This document shows, piece after piece, positions 4,987 to 5,671 of a stretch of DNA of 5,671 nucleotides. The stretch is taken from positions 1-5,671 of the forward strand of contig CAKSSZ010000109.1 in NCBI GenBank assembly GCA_934489915.1, given 5' to 3'. A program made the translations under genes and the position numbers. The stretch is from an uncultured Clostridia bacterium (lineage in GTDB: Bacteria > Bacillota > Clostridia > HGM11514). Numbering within the stretch: position 1 is the stretch's first letter; every line of letters starts with the position of its first letter. A model generated the notes under the pieces. That model made no database searches, was not told the DNA's origin, and worked only from the letters and a program-made list of their open reading frames with translations.

Positions 4987-5671
4987 TTACATTCCTACAT
5001 AAACGCCATTTTTGATTACCATACCCTTAGGCGCTTTGGAAACTTCACCGGAATCCTTCCAGGTCATATCGGTACCGGTCAGACCGTTGATCTTAAAGGA
5101 AGGAGAAGTGAATTCCGCAATCAGCTTATCGCAAATATCAGAAGCGCTCATGTCCGCAGTAATCCCTTGGTTCTGGCAAGCCTGATACAGAGCCATAATG
5201 GTATCATATCCGTCAGCCGCAAACTGATTGGGAACCTCGTTATACTTTTCTTTGTACTTCGTAACAAAAGCCTTGGTAGCCTCATCTTCTGCGTCAGCAG
5301 TGAAAGGAGTCAGCAGCATAACACCTTCTGCTAAGGAGGTATCAAAGTTGTCCAGCGTCAAAATACCGTCCATGCCGTCCACGCCGAAAAACTTCGGCTC
5401 ATACTTCATTTTTGCTGCCTGCTGCAGAATCATGGAAGCGGGCGTGTAATAAATGGGCAGGAACACCAGATCAGCTTCTGCCGACTTAATTTCGTTCAAC
5501 TGAGAAGTAAAGTCGTTCGCAGAATCGTCTGTAAAGGTCTTCACGCAAACAATATCCAAGCCCAGCTTTTCTGCTTCTGCCTGGAATTTTTGATAAATTC
5601 CGGTAGAATATGCATCAGAGTTATTGTAAATTACAGCAATTTTGCTGCCTAAGCTCTGCTCCTTGATATAT
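4987..5671 (-). CDS. livK: Branched-chain amino acid ABC transporter substrate-binding protein LivK (partial, N-terminus beyond right edge)
   Basis: This is the extracytoplasmic solute receptor of the Liv importer, a type I periplasmic-binding fold (Peripla_BP_6/LivK family). The 227 visible C-terminal residues are open to the window edge, about 60% of the usual 380-400. Typical features are the strand-turn segment SKIAVIYNNSDAYSTG, the linker-side FTDDSANDFTSQLNEIK and ADLVFLP blocks, FFGVDGMDG, and FAADGYDTIMALYQA, followed by the C-terminal strands TFxx-type KINGLTGTDMTWKDSGE and KGMVIKNGVYVGM. An apparent start within the visible part (TTG at 5559) is internal, because homology continues upstream of it. 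The signal peptide, and any lipoprotein cysteine expected in a Gram-positive, lie outside the window. The TAA stop is 124 bases before livH, with a hairpin between. Ligand identity (Leu/Ile/Val or other) cannot be confirmed without the N-terminal lobe. Confidence 0.94.
   Translation of the reverse strand, partial: YIKEQSLGSKIAVIYNNSDAYSTGIYQKFQAEAEKLGLDIVCVKTFTDDSANDFTSQLNEIKSAEADLVFLPIYYTPASMILQQAAKMKYEPKFFGVDGMDGILTLDNFDTSLAEGVMLLTPFTADAEDEATKAFVTKYKEKYNEVPNQFAADGYDTIMALYQACQNQGITADMSASDICDKLIAEFTSPSFKINGLTGTDMTWKDSGEVSKAPKGMVIKNGVYVGM

Noticed and set aside
1..5671. CRISPR arrays, tRNA or rRNA genes, insertion sequences, phage or toxin-antitoxin modules
   Set aside because: I found no regularly spaced repeats, transposase motifs, terminal inverted repeats or RNA-gene signatures; the window is filled by ordinary transport and housekeeping genes.

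Overview
The window suggests a low-to-medium G+C Gram-positive bacterium, most likely an anaerobic Clostridia-type Firmicute. This rests on roughly balanced base composition, strong purine-rich ribosome binding sites, a perfect sigma-A-type promoter and compact overlapping gene joints. The genus cannot be named from the sequence alone. Every gene I accept lies on the minus strand, so transcription runs from the right edge to the left edge. Coding density is high, with no gene-free stretch over about 125 bases.

Right and centre (5671 to 1360): a complete branched-chain amino acid type (HAAT/Liv) ABC importer in the order livK (3' part only, cut by the right edge), livH, livM, livG, livF. The binding protein captures the amino acid outside the membrane, LivH and LivM form the channel, and LivG and LivF hydrolyse ATP. 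A GC-rich hairpin with an overlapping candidate promoter separates livK from livHMGF, an arrangement that would let the binding protein be made in excess. livH, livM, livG and livF are joined by a 12-base gap or by overlaps of 8 and 14 bases, as expected of one transcript with translational coupling. Two hairpins after livF, the second followed by a T-run, form the operon's terminator region.

Left-centre (1267 to 722): a YfcE-type metallophosphodiesterase gene starts only about 20 bases past the last Liv terminator hairpin, with little room for its own promoter.

Left (713 to 1): a consensus promoter (TTGACA, 17 bases, TATAAT), followed by two inverted repeats in the leader, drives an ABC ATPase of the MacB/LolD/SalX-type export or lipoprotein-handling class. 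This gene is cut by the left edge just after its H-loop. The promoter-plus-palindrome layout suggests a strong promoter held under repression.

Nothing here is convincingly a new biological system. The points most worth a second look are adjacent A7 and G7 tracts at the livM/livG joint, where one lost base would fuse permease to ATPase; the consensus promoter with palindromes; and the tandem terminators with interchangeable arms.
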